From CALHVX01 sp038757945 (lineage in GTDB: Bacteria; Pseudomonadota; Gammaproteobacteria; Pseudomonadales; Azotimanducaceae), in assembly GCA_038757945.1 (NCBI GenBank), contig JBCDGJ010000140.1, positions 1 to 13,064 of the forward strand: a stretch of DNA of 13,064 bases. The letters are read 5' to 3'. A model generated the notes under the pieces. The model was not told the origin of the DNA and searched no databases. It was given only the letters and a program-made list of their open reading frames with translations. A program made the translations under genes and the position numbers. Positions 1-5,559 of the stretch are shown in pieces; the first letter of the stretch is position 1; every line of letters starts with the position of its first letter.

Positions 1-2
1 CG

Positions 3-107
3 GAAATTGTCATGGGAAGAGGCGAAACGCCCGATGATCCATCCTTTTTTAACGCCGATGAGGTTCTAATGAATTTGTCTGGACGGATTGTACGTCCGGA
101 CGTGTAG
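3..107 (+). CDS. C-terminal end of an unrecognised protein (5' end outside the window)
   Basis: The third reading frame is open from the window edge to a TAG at 105-107 and gives 34 residues rich in acidic and aromatic positions (GRGETPDDPSFFNADEV in the middle). I do not recognise the family. The first frame is also open, up to a TAA at 67-69, and I cannot exclude it. I prefer the third frame because its peptide composition looks more like a normal soluble protein C-terminus and because its stop lies 27 bases before a strong intrinsic terminator. No function is assigned. Confidence 0.45.
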   Translation, partial: EIVMGRGETPDDPSFFNADEVLMNLSGRIVRPDV

Positions 108-130
108 AGTCTCAGTAGAGTGCGTAGAGT
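104..130. repeat. Three copies of the 7-mer GTAGAGT
   Basis: GTAGAGT occurs at 104-110, 115-121 and 124-130, between the stop of the first partial gene and the terminator hairpin. The spacing is uneven (11 then 9 bases), so it is not a phased array. It may be chance or slipped duplication of the stop-codon region. No function is inferred. Confidence 0.4.
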
Positions 131-134
131 GGAA

Positions 135-159
135 AAAGCCCGCCAATCTGGCGGGCTTT
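135..159. terminator. Two-way rho-independent terminator between convergent genes
   Basis: AAAGCCCGCC (135-144) and GGCGGGCTTT (150-159) form a perfect 10-bp stem with the loop AATCT. Read on the minus strand the stem runs into TTTTT, which makes it a good terminator for the short-chain dehydrogenase gene ending at 194. Read on the plus strand it is followed by GGCTTTTG, so it can also stop the partial gene ending at 107. Confidence 0.85.
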
Positions 160-193
160 GGCTTTTGTGGTATTGAAAAATGGCGAACGGCGC

Positions 194-964
194 TTAGCGC
201 GGTGCCATGCGAATGGCGCCATCCAGGCGAACATCCTCGCCGTTGAAATAGCCATTCTTACACATTTCAACCGCCAGAGACGCATACTCTTCGGGATTAC
301 CAAGACGTGCAGGGTTTGGCACTTGAGCGCCCAATGCTTGCTTCACGTTCTCAGGTGCCGCTGCGAGGAGCGGTGTGTTGAAAATGCCTGGCAGGATGGT
401 GTTCACTCGGATCAGCTCACGCGAGAGATCGCGGGCAATTGGCAAAGTCATGCCAACGACCCCACCCTTCGAGGCGCTGTAGGCAGCCTGGCCCATCTGG
501 CCTTCATAAGCCGCAACGGACGCCGTGTTGATGATGCAACCACGGCCGCCGTACTGGTTATGGGGCTCGTTCTTCTGCATTTCGTTGGCAGCCAGACGCA
601 GCACGTTGAAGGTGCCGATCAGGTTGATGTCGATGATCAGCTTGAACTTGTCGAGCGGAAACGGACCGTCCTTACCGACGGTTTTGATCGCGTTGCCGAT
701 GCCGGCAAAGTTGCAGCAGATGTGGATGGCACCAAAGGCTTCCATGGTGGCTGCAATGGCCGCCTCGACGGAAGCTTCGTCGGTCACGTTGACCGTGCTG
801 AACTTGATCGCATCGCCGAGCTCTTCGGCAATGGCGTTGCCACGCTCCGCGTTCAAATCAAAGATCATGGCCTTGCCGCCGGCAGCCGCGATGCGCCGCA
901 CGGTGGCTTCGCCGAGCCCTGAGGCACCGCCAGTAACGACAGCAACTTTATCTTTCACATCCAT
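194..964 (-). CDS. Short-chain dehydrogenase/reductase, 3-hydroxyacyl-CoA dehydrogenase type II (HSD10) like
   Basis: This is a complete classical SDR of 256 residues, a normal family length. The Rossmann cofactor motif TGGASGLG is at residues 11-18. An aspartate at 36, after the second strand, points to NAD(H) rather than NADP(H). The NFAG motif is at 85-88, and the catalytic set is N114, S149, Y162 and K166 (YSASK). Overall likeness is to type II 3-hydroxyacyl-CoA dehydrogenases, which oxidise 3-hydroxyacyl-CoA or 2-methyl-3-hydroxybutyryl-CoA in fatty-acid or isoleucine breakdown. That substrate is family inference; steroid or alcohol substrates are also possible. The start has an AAGGGGA ribosome-binding site about 8 bases upstream. 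The gene runs into the terminator at 135-159 and looks monocistronic. Confidence 0.9.
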   Translation of the reverse strand: MDVKDKVAVVTGGASGLGEATVRRIAAAGGKAMIFDLNAERGNAIAEELGDAIKFSTVNVTDEASVEAAIAATMEAFGAIHICCNFAGIGNAIKTVGKDGPFPLDKFKLIIDINLIGTFNVLRLAANEMQKNEPHNQYGGRGCIINTASVAAYEGQMGQAAYSASKGGVVGMTLPIARDLSRELIRVNTILPGIFNTPLLAAAPENVKQALGAQVPNPARLGNPEEYASLAVEMCKNGYFNGEDVRLDGAIRMAPR

Positions 965-1073
965 CTGGTAATCCCCTTCAAATGTTTTGGCGCGCGCAGT
1001 TTAGCGGCGCCGGCAGCCTTTGTCTGCGCGCTGCAGGAGAGCGGCCTATTGCCGCACGGCCAGCACCTGTGCT

Positions 1074-1541
1074 TCAGGCGTCGTCCGCAGCACGCAGCCG
1101 GGCGCGGACGTCCATCAGGATCTGCCCGTAGTGGTTGTGCCCTCGGGTATCGCGACCACACCCCCAGAAATAGTCGTACTGGCTGGTTTCGACGATCTGC
1201 CGGCCTCCGGTCGCCAGCAGTGCAGCAAGTACGTCCTCGTGCACCTGCGCCTTCATGTAGACACCGCGAGTCATGTAGGCAAGCTGGACCTGGGCCCAGT
1301 CCCTGCGCGCGCGCCGCCGGTAGCGCCGGGCCAGCTTGCGCGCCGCCTGCGGGTGCTCGGCGGCTCGAATCCGCTCGCGCAGGGCCAGGTCTTCGAAGCG
1401 GATCCCCTGGAAATAATGTTCCACGGACGGCCAGAAGGCGTCGTCCAGTTCGAAGCCATGCCGGGAGAAGGTCGCCAGCGGGTGCGTTGTATCCTGCATC
1501 GACAGCAGCACAGCATCGCTTTCGATCGGGAACACACTCAT
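1074..1541 (-). CDS. NADAR (YbiA/DUF1768) family N-glycosidase-like protein
   Basis: The protein has 155 residues and is a single NADAR domain. Visible hallmarks are WPSVEHYFQ (37-45), an ATGG..IVE segment (110-118), DYFWGCG (123-129), N136 and the closing LMDVRARL (142-149). These match the WPT-VEHYFQ, D-FWG-G and G-N-LG-LM-R pattern of YbiA-type proteins. YbiA acts on riboflavin-pathway intermediates, and other NADAR members hydrolyse the N-glycosidic bond of ADP-ribosyl or NAD-derived substrates. Which applies here cannot be told from sequence. A GGAAG ribosome-binding site sits 7 bases before the ATG. The gene stands alone, divergent from the lipoprotein gene at 1645, with about 100 bases between them. 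No toxin or ADP-ribosyltransferase partner is visible nearby. Confidence 0.85.
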   Translation of the reverse strand: MSVFPIESDAVLLSMQDTTHPLATFSRHGFELDDAFWPSVEHYFQGIRFEDLALRERIRAAEHPQAARKLARRYRRRARRDWAQVQLAYMTRGVYMKAQVHEDVLAALLATGGRQIVETSQYDYFWGCGRDTRGHNHYGQILMDVRARLRAADDA

Positions 1542-1644
1542 GCAGGAACTTCCGTCAGGCTGCCCGGCGCTGTCGCCGGACCGTTCGCGCTAGGATACTG
1601 TTCCATTCCCGCGGCGCCCAAGTCGGATTCAGCCGCGCAACCGG

Positions 1645-2268
1645 GTGTCCCAGATGAATCCAGCCTTTCGTACTCCGTCGTCCCGTACCGGTACCTACCG
1701 GAGTGCAGCGCGCTGGCGCCAGCTGCCCGAGCCGCCGCGGACGCTTCGTTTCCCACTGCAGGCGCTTAGACTGCCGCTGCAGGCGCTTTGCGCCGGGGCC
1801 CTGCGGCTGATCTGCGTTGCGGCCCTGGTAGGCATCGCCGGCTGCGGGCGTCCTGGAGCGGATCAGGCCAGCGGCACCGGGTCGGCGGCTGCACCCGACG
1901 GTCCGCCGGGCTTCCTCGATCCGGCACCGCCGATGCCGGACTCCGACACGCTCATCCTTTCCGGCGGCACGCTGCTCGGCGCAGCTGTGGCCGAGGAACA
2001 CCCGGAAGGGCTGTTTGACGCCGTTGTGGTCGTTCGTGATGGCACGCTCATCGGCTTCGGCCGGCGCGGCGCCATCGATGTGCCCGCGGATTCCGTCGGT
2101 ATCGACACCTCCGGACAGTTCATCGAACCGGTCGGCACCTTTACCACCGGTGCCGCCGTTACGCTGAACGTCTATGGCCAGCGCCCGCAAGCCGACGCGG
2201 AGCAACCCGCGCTCACCGGCCGCTTCGCCGACGGCCGCTGGCAACCGGTCGACGACGCCGAGGACTAG
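1645..2268 (+). CDS. Lipoprotein made of an amidohydrolase composite (beta-sandwich) domain without the catalytic barrel
   Basis: The frame encodes 207 residues from GTG 1645; ATG 1654 is an equally good start and neither has a clear ribosome-binding site. A hydrophobic stretch ending in the lipobox GIAGC (cysteine 67) predicts an exported lipoprotein, although the N-terminal region before it is unusually long and the true start may be later. Residues 101-162 read like the N-terminal half of the amidohydrolase composite domain: DTLILSGGTLL, then VVVVRDGTLIGFG, then IDTSGQFIEP. In ordinary members this leads directly into the metal-binding barrel. Here it passes straight to GTFTTGAAVTLNVYG (164-178) and ADGRW, which resemble the C-terminal half of the same sandwich. 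The HxH motif and the barrel are absent, so hydrolase activity is not expected. It converges on the LLM oxidoreductase gene. Family assignment is inference from pattern. Confidence 0.6.
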   Translation: MSQMNPAFRTPSSRTGTYRSAARWRQLPEPPRTLRFPLQALRLPLQALCAGALRLICVAALVGIAGCGRPGADQASGTGSAAAPDGPPGFLDPAPPMPDSDTLILSGGTLLGAAVAEEHPEGLFDAVVVVRDGTLIGFGRRGAIDVPADSVGIDTSGQFIEPVGTFTTGAAVTLNVYGQRPQADAEQPALTGRFADGRWQPVDDAED

Positions 2269-2273
2269 TGAGC

Positions 2274-2286
2274 CAGTCTCGGACTG
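2274..2286. terminator. Small hairpin between two convergent genes
   Basis: CAGTC (2274-2278), the loop TCG and GACTG (2282-2286) form a 5-bp stem in the 19-base gap between the lipoprotein stop and the LLM oxidoreductase stop. There is no T tract on either strand, so it is a weak candidate for a two-way terminator at best. Confidence 0.25.
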
Positions 2287-2287
2287 A

Positions 2288-3334
2288 CTAGGCGGCTTCG
2301 ACCAGATTGCGCAGCTTGTCGCACTCCGCAACGCGCTCCTGTGTTGTTTTACCGATGAGCGACACGTTCAGCGCGGTCACGCCGGCAGCCTTGAGCGCGG
2401 CTATGCGCTCGCTGACAAACCCTTCCGGCCCGATGAGCGAGCTGCGCGCCAGGTAATCCGCAGGAATGGCCTCTTCCGCCGCCTTCTTTTCGCCCGCCAG
2501 ATACAGATCCTGAATCAGCTTCGCTTCTTCCGCGTAGCCGCTCTTGGTGAAGATCTGGTTATAGAAGTTCTTCGAGCGCGCCCCCATGCCGCCGATGTAC
2601 AGCGCAGCTTGCGGACGCGCCATATCCCGCAGCGCCTCTTTGCCGTCACCGATCGCCACAGCGCCGCCAGCGTAAATCTCGAGCGGTGCGCGCTCAGGAT
2701 CGCGGCTGGCAGCACCAGCGCGCAGGGCCTCACCCCAGACGGCATCAGCCGCCTCAGCGGTAAAGAACGCCGGTAGCCAGGCATCCGCGTGCTGGGCCGT
2801 CATCGCGACGCTCTTCGGACCGAGCGACGCGATCGCAATCGGAATGTCGCTGCGCACCGGATGATTGATCAGCTTCAGCGGCTTACCGAGCCCGGTGCCC
2901 CGATCCTGGGGCAGCGGGATCTGGTAGTGCTCGCCCATGTACTGCACTTTTTCCCGACGCCAGACCATCCGGCAGATGTCGATAATCTCCCGGATCCGGG
3001 CCACCGGCGCTTCATAGGGGACACCGTGGAAACCCTCGATCACCTGCGGACCCGAAGCGCCGAGGCCGAGCATGCACCGGCCATCAGAAAGGTAGTCGAT
3101 TCCGGCTGCGGTCATCGCAAGCAGGGATGGCGTGCGGGAGTAGACCGGCAGGATGCCGGACGCGATCGTCACCCGCTCTGTCTTTGAAGCGAGATACCCC
3201 ATCGCGCTCGGTGCGTCGAAGGAGTAAGCCTCCGGCACCCAGACGACGTCGAGCCCGGCGCGCTCGAGTTCCTGCACTTCGGCAACCGCCTCCTTGAACC
3301 CGCCGTCGTAACGCAGCAGCGTTGCAATTTTCAT
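2288..3334 (-). CDS. LLM-class (F420-type) flavin oxidoreductase, Rv3520c-like
   Basis: The protein has 348 residues with the bacterial luciferase-like TIM barrel. The match extends along the whole length to the mycobacterial Rv3520c group of predicted coenzyme F420-dependent oxidoreductases: LGLGASGPQVIEGFHG (89-104), TGLGKPLKLINHP (147-159), DIPIAIASLGPK (163-174), ADAWLPAFF (183-191), and a later YIGGMG segment. Some LLM proteins use FMN instead, so the cofactor is inferred. The substrate is unknown; related mycobacterial genes lie in steroid and lipid catabolic loci. I chose ATG 3334 over an in-frame ATG eight codons upstream because GGGAGGGAGGAAACC, an excellent ribosome-binding site, directly precedes it. 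The lipocalin gene lies 105 bases upstream on the same strand. The protein ends without added domains. Confidence 0.88.
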   Translation of the reverse strand: MKIATLLRYDGGFKEAVAEVQELERAGLDVVWVPEAYSFDAPSAMGYLASKTERVTIASGILPVYSRTPSLLAMTAAGIDYLSDGRCMLGLGASGPQVIEGFHGVPYEAPVARIREIIDICRMVWRREKVQYMGEHYQIPLPQDRGTGLGKPLKLINHPVRSDIPIAIASLGPKSVAMTAQHADAWLPAFFTAEAADAVWGEALRAGAASRDPERAPLEIYAGGAVAIGDGKEALRDMARPQAALYIGGMGARSKNFYNQIFTKSGYAEEAKLIQDLYLAGEKKAAEEAIPADYLARSSLIGPEGFVSERIAALKAAGVTALNVSLIGKTTQERVAECDKLRNLVEAA

Positions 3335-3366
3335 GGTTTCCTCCCTCCCGGATGCCACTGTTGATT

Positions 3367-3388
3367 GGTGTGCTTACTATCGCATACC
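3367..3388. promoter_or_regulatory. Imperfect inverted repeat upstream of the LLM oxidoreductase gene (possible operator)
   Basis: GGTGTGC (3367-3373) and GCATACC (3382-3388) are inverted copies with one mismatch, separated by 8 bases. The 22-base dyad lies about 33 bases before the ATG at 3334, in the gap after the lipocalin stop. Size and position suit a dimeric repressor such as a TetR-type protein. I see no convincing -35/-10 pair around it. Confidence 0.3.
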
Positions 3389-3439
3389 CGGCAGCACTGA
3401 CCGCAGCCGGGGCTGTTGTCTTCTATTGCGCCAACCGCT

Positions 3440-4045
3440 TCAGCCGGCCTCGGGTGCCGCTGGCGCACCGGCAGGTTCGGGCCAGCGCTGCGGGACCATC
3501 CGAATGGCCGTCCGGTCGTACCCGAGATCCACGGCACGGGCGAGCAGTGCCTCGAGCTCGGCTGCGGGCAGCTCCGGCTCGCGCGCCATGATCCACAGGT
3601 AGTCGCGCTTGGTACGTCCGATGATCGTGGTCCGGTAATCCGCGTCGACGTAGCTGATGCGGTATTCGGCCTTGATCGGCCACAGAAACTGCATGCCCCA
3701 GTGGCCGTCGCTGTCGTCGCGTACGAACCCGGTCGGGTGGTACGTCTTGACGGGCTCGTCGAAACCCTTGCGAAAGCGAAAGGTAGTGCTGATTCGCGGT
3801 GGCTTGCCGCGCTCGTAGCTTTCTATCGCGTTGACCGCGGACTTCTCGATGAAGGTAGGGATGTGGGCGATGACGTACCAGTCACCCATAAACCGGTCCA
3901 GATCAACGTCGTCGACGGTGGCGATCGTCGGCTGCGATGTACTCTGGCAGCCAAGCAGCAGCAGCCCGGTACATACTGCCAGCACAAGTCGTGCATGCAC
4001 TGCGTAGCTCAACGGGGCAACCTGATGGTGGCGGTAACTGATCAT
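3440..4045 (-). CDS. Bacterial lipocalin lipoprotein (Blc type)
   Basis: The chosen start gives 201 residues. A signal peptide with a hydrophobic core (residues 19-32) ends in the lipobox LLGC at cysteine 33. The next residue is Gln, so the Lol rule predicts sorting to the outer membrane. The lipocalin hallmark FMGDWYVIAHIP follows, then RFRKGF, GHWGMQFLWPIKAEYRI and DYLWIMAREPELP, which match the G-x-W motif, the barrel strands and the YxWI-ARxP region of Blc proteins. These bind fatty acids or lysophospholipids and are linked to membrane maintenance. The open frame extends upstream, but ATG 4045 is preferred because the signal peptide starts there; its ribosome-binding site (GAGACGG) is mediocre. 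The C-terminus is a short Pro/Ala-rich tail. The LLM oxidoreductase gene follows, and the pair may be co-transcribed. Confidence 0.9.
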   Translation of the reverse strand: MISYRHHQVAPLSYAVHARLVLAVCTGLLLLGCQSTSQPTIATVDDVDLDRFMGDWYVIAHIPTFIEKSAVNAIESYERGKPPRISTTFRFRKGFDEPVKTYHPTGFVRDDSDGHWGMQFLWPIKAEYRISYVDADYRTTIIGRTKRDYLWIMAREPELPAAELEALLARAVDLGYDRTAIRMVPQRWPEPAGAPAAPEAG

Positions 4046-4235
4046 GTCGATTTTGAACCGTCTCTGCTGGTTGTTCGTCTGTGTGGTCGCGCCGCCACGA
4101 TCTGCAGAGCACTGCTGTCGGTGACACGCAGCAGTTAGCAATGAGCTGCGAGCTGTAGCGGGCACCAGCTTGCAACAAGCGGCGCTCCACAACGCCGGGC
4201 TGAGGGCCGGCGCCGCTGCATCCGGCGTCGACATT

Positions 4236-4249
4236 CTGCACTTGTGCAG
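4236..4249. promoter_or_regulatory. Dyad CTGCAC-TT-GTGCAG just before the -35 box
   Basis: Perfect 6-base inverted arms (4236-4241 and 4244-4249) separated by TT end two bases before the TTGCCA -35 hexamer. The position fits an activator site or an operator for the downstream selenoprotein operon. The arms are followed by TTTT on the plus strand, so a short terminator-like hairpin is an alternative reading. Confidence 0.35.
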
Positions 4250-4251
4250 TT

Positions 4252-4280
4252 TTGCCAAGCACCTGACGTGGTGCTACAAC
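4252..4280 (+). promoter_or_regulatory. Sigma-70-type promoter of the selenoprotein operon
   Basis: TTGCCA (4252-4257, five of six consensus bases) and TACAAC (4275-4280, four of six) are separated by exactly 17 bases. The predicted transcript would start near 4287 and carry a leader of roughly 75 bases before ATG 4361. This is the best promoter match I found in the window. Confidence 0.55.
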
Positions 4281-4303
4281 GTCCCATCGATTCGGTGAAT
4301 CCA

Positions 4304-4335
4304 CCGGCAAGCCGGACTGACGCTGTGCAGCGTCA
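4304..4335 (+). promoter_or_regulatory. Two tandem hairpins in the selenoprotein mRNA leader
   Basis: CCGG (4304-4307) pairs with CCGG (4312-4315) around CAAG. Immediately after, TGACGCT (4318-4324) pairs perfectly with AGCGTCA (4329-4335) around GTGC. The second stem ends 15 bases before the GGAGG ribosome-binding site and leaves it free. They may stabilise the mRNA or bind a regulator; no T tract follows, so they are not terminators. Confidence 0.4.
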
Positions 4336-4360
4336 GCATCTAACGGATCTGGAGGGTCCT

Positions 4361-5485
4361 ATGCTCATTGAGTCTCCGCAGCAGGCGCGCGACACCTTCG
4401 AAGCCAGCACCGGCTGGGCGCTGAAGCCCGAAGGCGCCTGTAAAGCGGATATCTGTATCCCGCTTCGCAACGCCCCGACGCTGGCCGAAGATGACACTGT
4501 GGACGCCCTGGAGCTGGCGCAGACCATAGGACTGCCGGTGGTCAAAGCCGAGTCTCGCGACCTCTGGGCAATCGGTCCGGAAGCCATCGGCCAGCACGCG
4601 CTGCTGTCGGCCGATGCGCCGGACTTCACGCTCCCGGACGTCAACGGGAACCCCTTTACGCTCTCGAGCCTGCGCGGATCAAAGGTCCTGCTCTACGCCT
4701 GGGCGCCCTACTGAGGCTGTTCTGCCGACCTGCCCGTGTGGCAGGCACTACGCCAGGAACTCAACGGCAGCGGCTTCGAGCTGGTAACCGTCGGCCTCGA
4801 CGTGCTCGGCGCCGACGGCTGCCGCGCCTTCATCGAAGCGGCCCAACCGCAGCATCCGTCGTTGGTCGACGAGCACCACGTGCTCGCGGATCTCTACGGC
4901 ATCAACAATATTCCGCAAGCGGTGTGGATCGACGAGAACGGCCGGATCGTCCGGCCAGCGGAGGCAGCACCCGCGCCGCAGCAACAAGCACCGGCGCCCG
5001 ATGACACTCCATCGAACTTCGAGATGCCCGAGGGTGTGCCGGATCGATTCGTGCAGATGATGACGGAGGCCAGCAAGATCACCTCCGATCCCGGCGCCTA
5101 TCATGCCGCTCTCCGGGACTGGGTGAAGAACGGCGCCACCAGCCGCTTTGCACTGGATCCTGACGCCGTCATCGCCCGGTCGCGCCCACGCAACGCCGAC
5201 AACGCGCTCGGCCATGCACACTTCGAGCTGGCAACAGAGCTGCATCGACGGGGCGCCGAAGACGAAGCCGTACAGCACTTTCGTCGGGCGCACGAGCTTG
5301 TGCCGGAAAGCTGGACCTTCCGGCGCCAGGCCTGGTCCCTGCGCCCGGTGGGTGATGGACCGCTGGCCCGCTTCTGGCAGGGACCGGACCCGAACAATCC
5401 GGAAGCCTGGCCCTATGAGGGGGACTGGCTGACCGACATCCGCGCGTCCGGACCGGAAAACTACTCGGACGAATGGCAGCCCTGA
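4361..5485 (+). CDS. Probable selenoprotein: thioredoxin/TlpA-like redoxin with selenocysteine 118 (in-frame TGA 4712-4714)
   Basis: Read through the TGA, the gene encodes 374 residues. GGAGG lies 5 bases before ATG 4361. Residues 1-85 form an N-terminal region with C27 and C32; it resembles the segment that precedes the redoxin domain in cytosolic TlpA/ResA-like proteins. The redoxin domain (about 85-200) contains APDFTLPDVNGNPFTLSSL, KVLLYAWAPY-U118-GC120, DLPVWQ, NNIPQAVWIDE with the usual cis-proline (185) and GRIVRPAE. A Pro/Ala/Gln linker (202-217) leads to a C-terminal helical region resembling one TPR-like repeat (about 281-316). Homologous redoxins have cysteine where the TGA falls, as in W-x-x-W-C-G-C. 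A SECIS-like hairpin follows the TGA. Both halves share one frame and neither is a whole domain alone. There is no signal peptide, so it should act in the cytoplasm as a thiol/selenol redox enzyme; the partner is unknown. A nonsense-mutated pseudogene is the alternative. Confidence 0.85.
4729..4745 (+). promoter_or_regulatory. Bacterial SECIS-like hairpin downstream of the selenocysteine TGA
   Basis: CCTGCC (4729-4734) and GGCAGG (4740-4745) form a perfect 6-bp stem with the loop CGTGT. The loop begins 20 bases after the TGA, inside the range known for bacterial SECIS elements, and carries G as its second base followed by U, as SelB sites usually do. CTGCCG (4722-4727) can also pair with CGGCAG (4765-4770) as an outer stem. 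The hairpin is also coding sequence (D-L-P-V-W-Q-A), which limits how freely it could arise by chance. Confidence 0.7.
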
Positions 5486-5500
5486 CCGGCAGCCCTGACC
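5475..5500 (+). repeat. 13-bp tandem duplication across the selenoprotein stop codon
   Basis: GGCAGCCCTGACC occurs twice back to back, at 5475-5487 and 5488-5500. The first copy contains the TGA stop (5483-5485) of the selenoprotein gene and the second copy repeats it at 5496-5498 in another frame. It looks like a slipped-strand duplication. Confidence 0.7.
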
Positions 5501-5559
5501 AACAACCCATGACCCCGGCACCGCAGGCTCGAGGACTCCGGCGCGCGGGCCGCTGAACC

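Larger units (their letters stand above)
4046..4360. other. Divergent intergenic region between the lipocalin and selenoprotein genes
   Basis: This 315-base stretch holds no convincing gene. The minus-strand frame that continues upstream of the lipocalin start has no signal-peptide sense and its composition looks non-coding. On the plus side the stretch contains a promoter (4252-4280), a dyad overlapping the start of that promoter (4236-4249), two hairpins in the predicted leader RNA (4304-4315 and 4318-4335) and the ribosome-binding site GGAGG at 4351-4355. I could not find a clear promoter for the lipocalin gene. Confidence 0.7.

Noticed and set aside
1542..1644. Divergent promoter between the NADAR and lipoprotein genes (GATACT as a possible -10)
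   Set aside because: No acceptable -35 hexamer is found at 16-18 bases from it, so the evidence is too thin to annotate.
1555..2331. A 258-codon open frame on the minus strand opposite the lipoprotein gene
   Set aside because: Its product is low in hydrophobic cores and matches no family I know, while the plus strand has a lipobox and amidohydrolase-like strands. It is a high-GC shadow frame.
4712..4714. The TGA as an ordinary stop or a nonsense mutation, giving two separate genes at 4361-4714 and 4736-5485
   Set aside because: The first product would end two residues before the conserved cysteine of a half-finished thioredoxin fold, the second has no ribosome-binding site, the frame is continuous with no other lesion, and a SECIS-like hairpin follows. 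Selenocysteine explains all of these at once.
5509..5556. A 15-codon reading frame (MTPAPQARGLRRAGR) ending three bases before the symporter GTG, as a leader peptide
   Set aside because: It has no ribosome-binding site and no attenuator-like hairpins follow. Its position just before the GTG is interesting but not sufficient.
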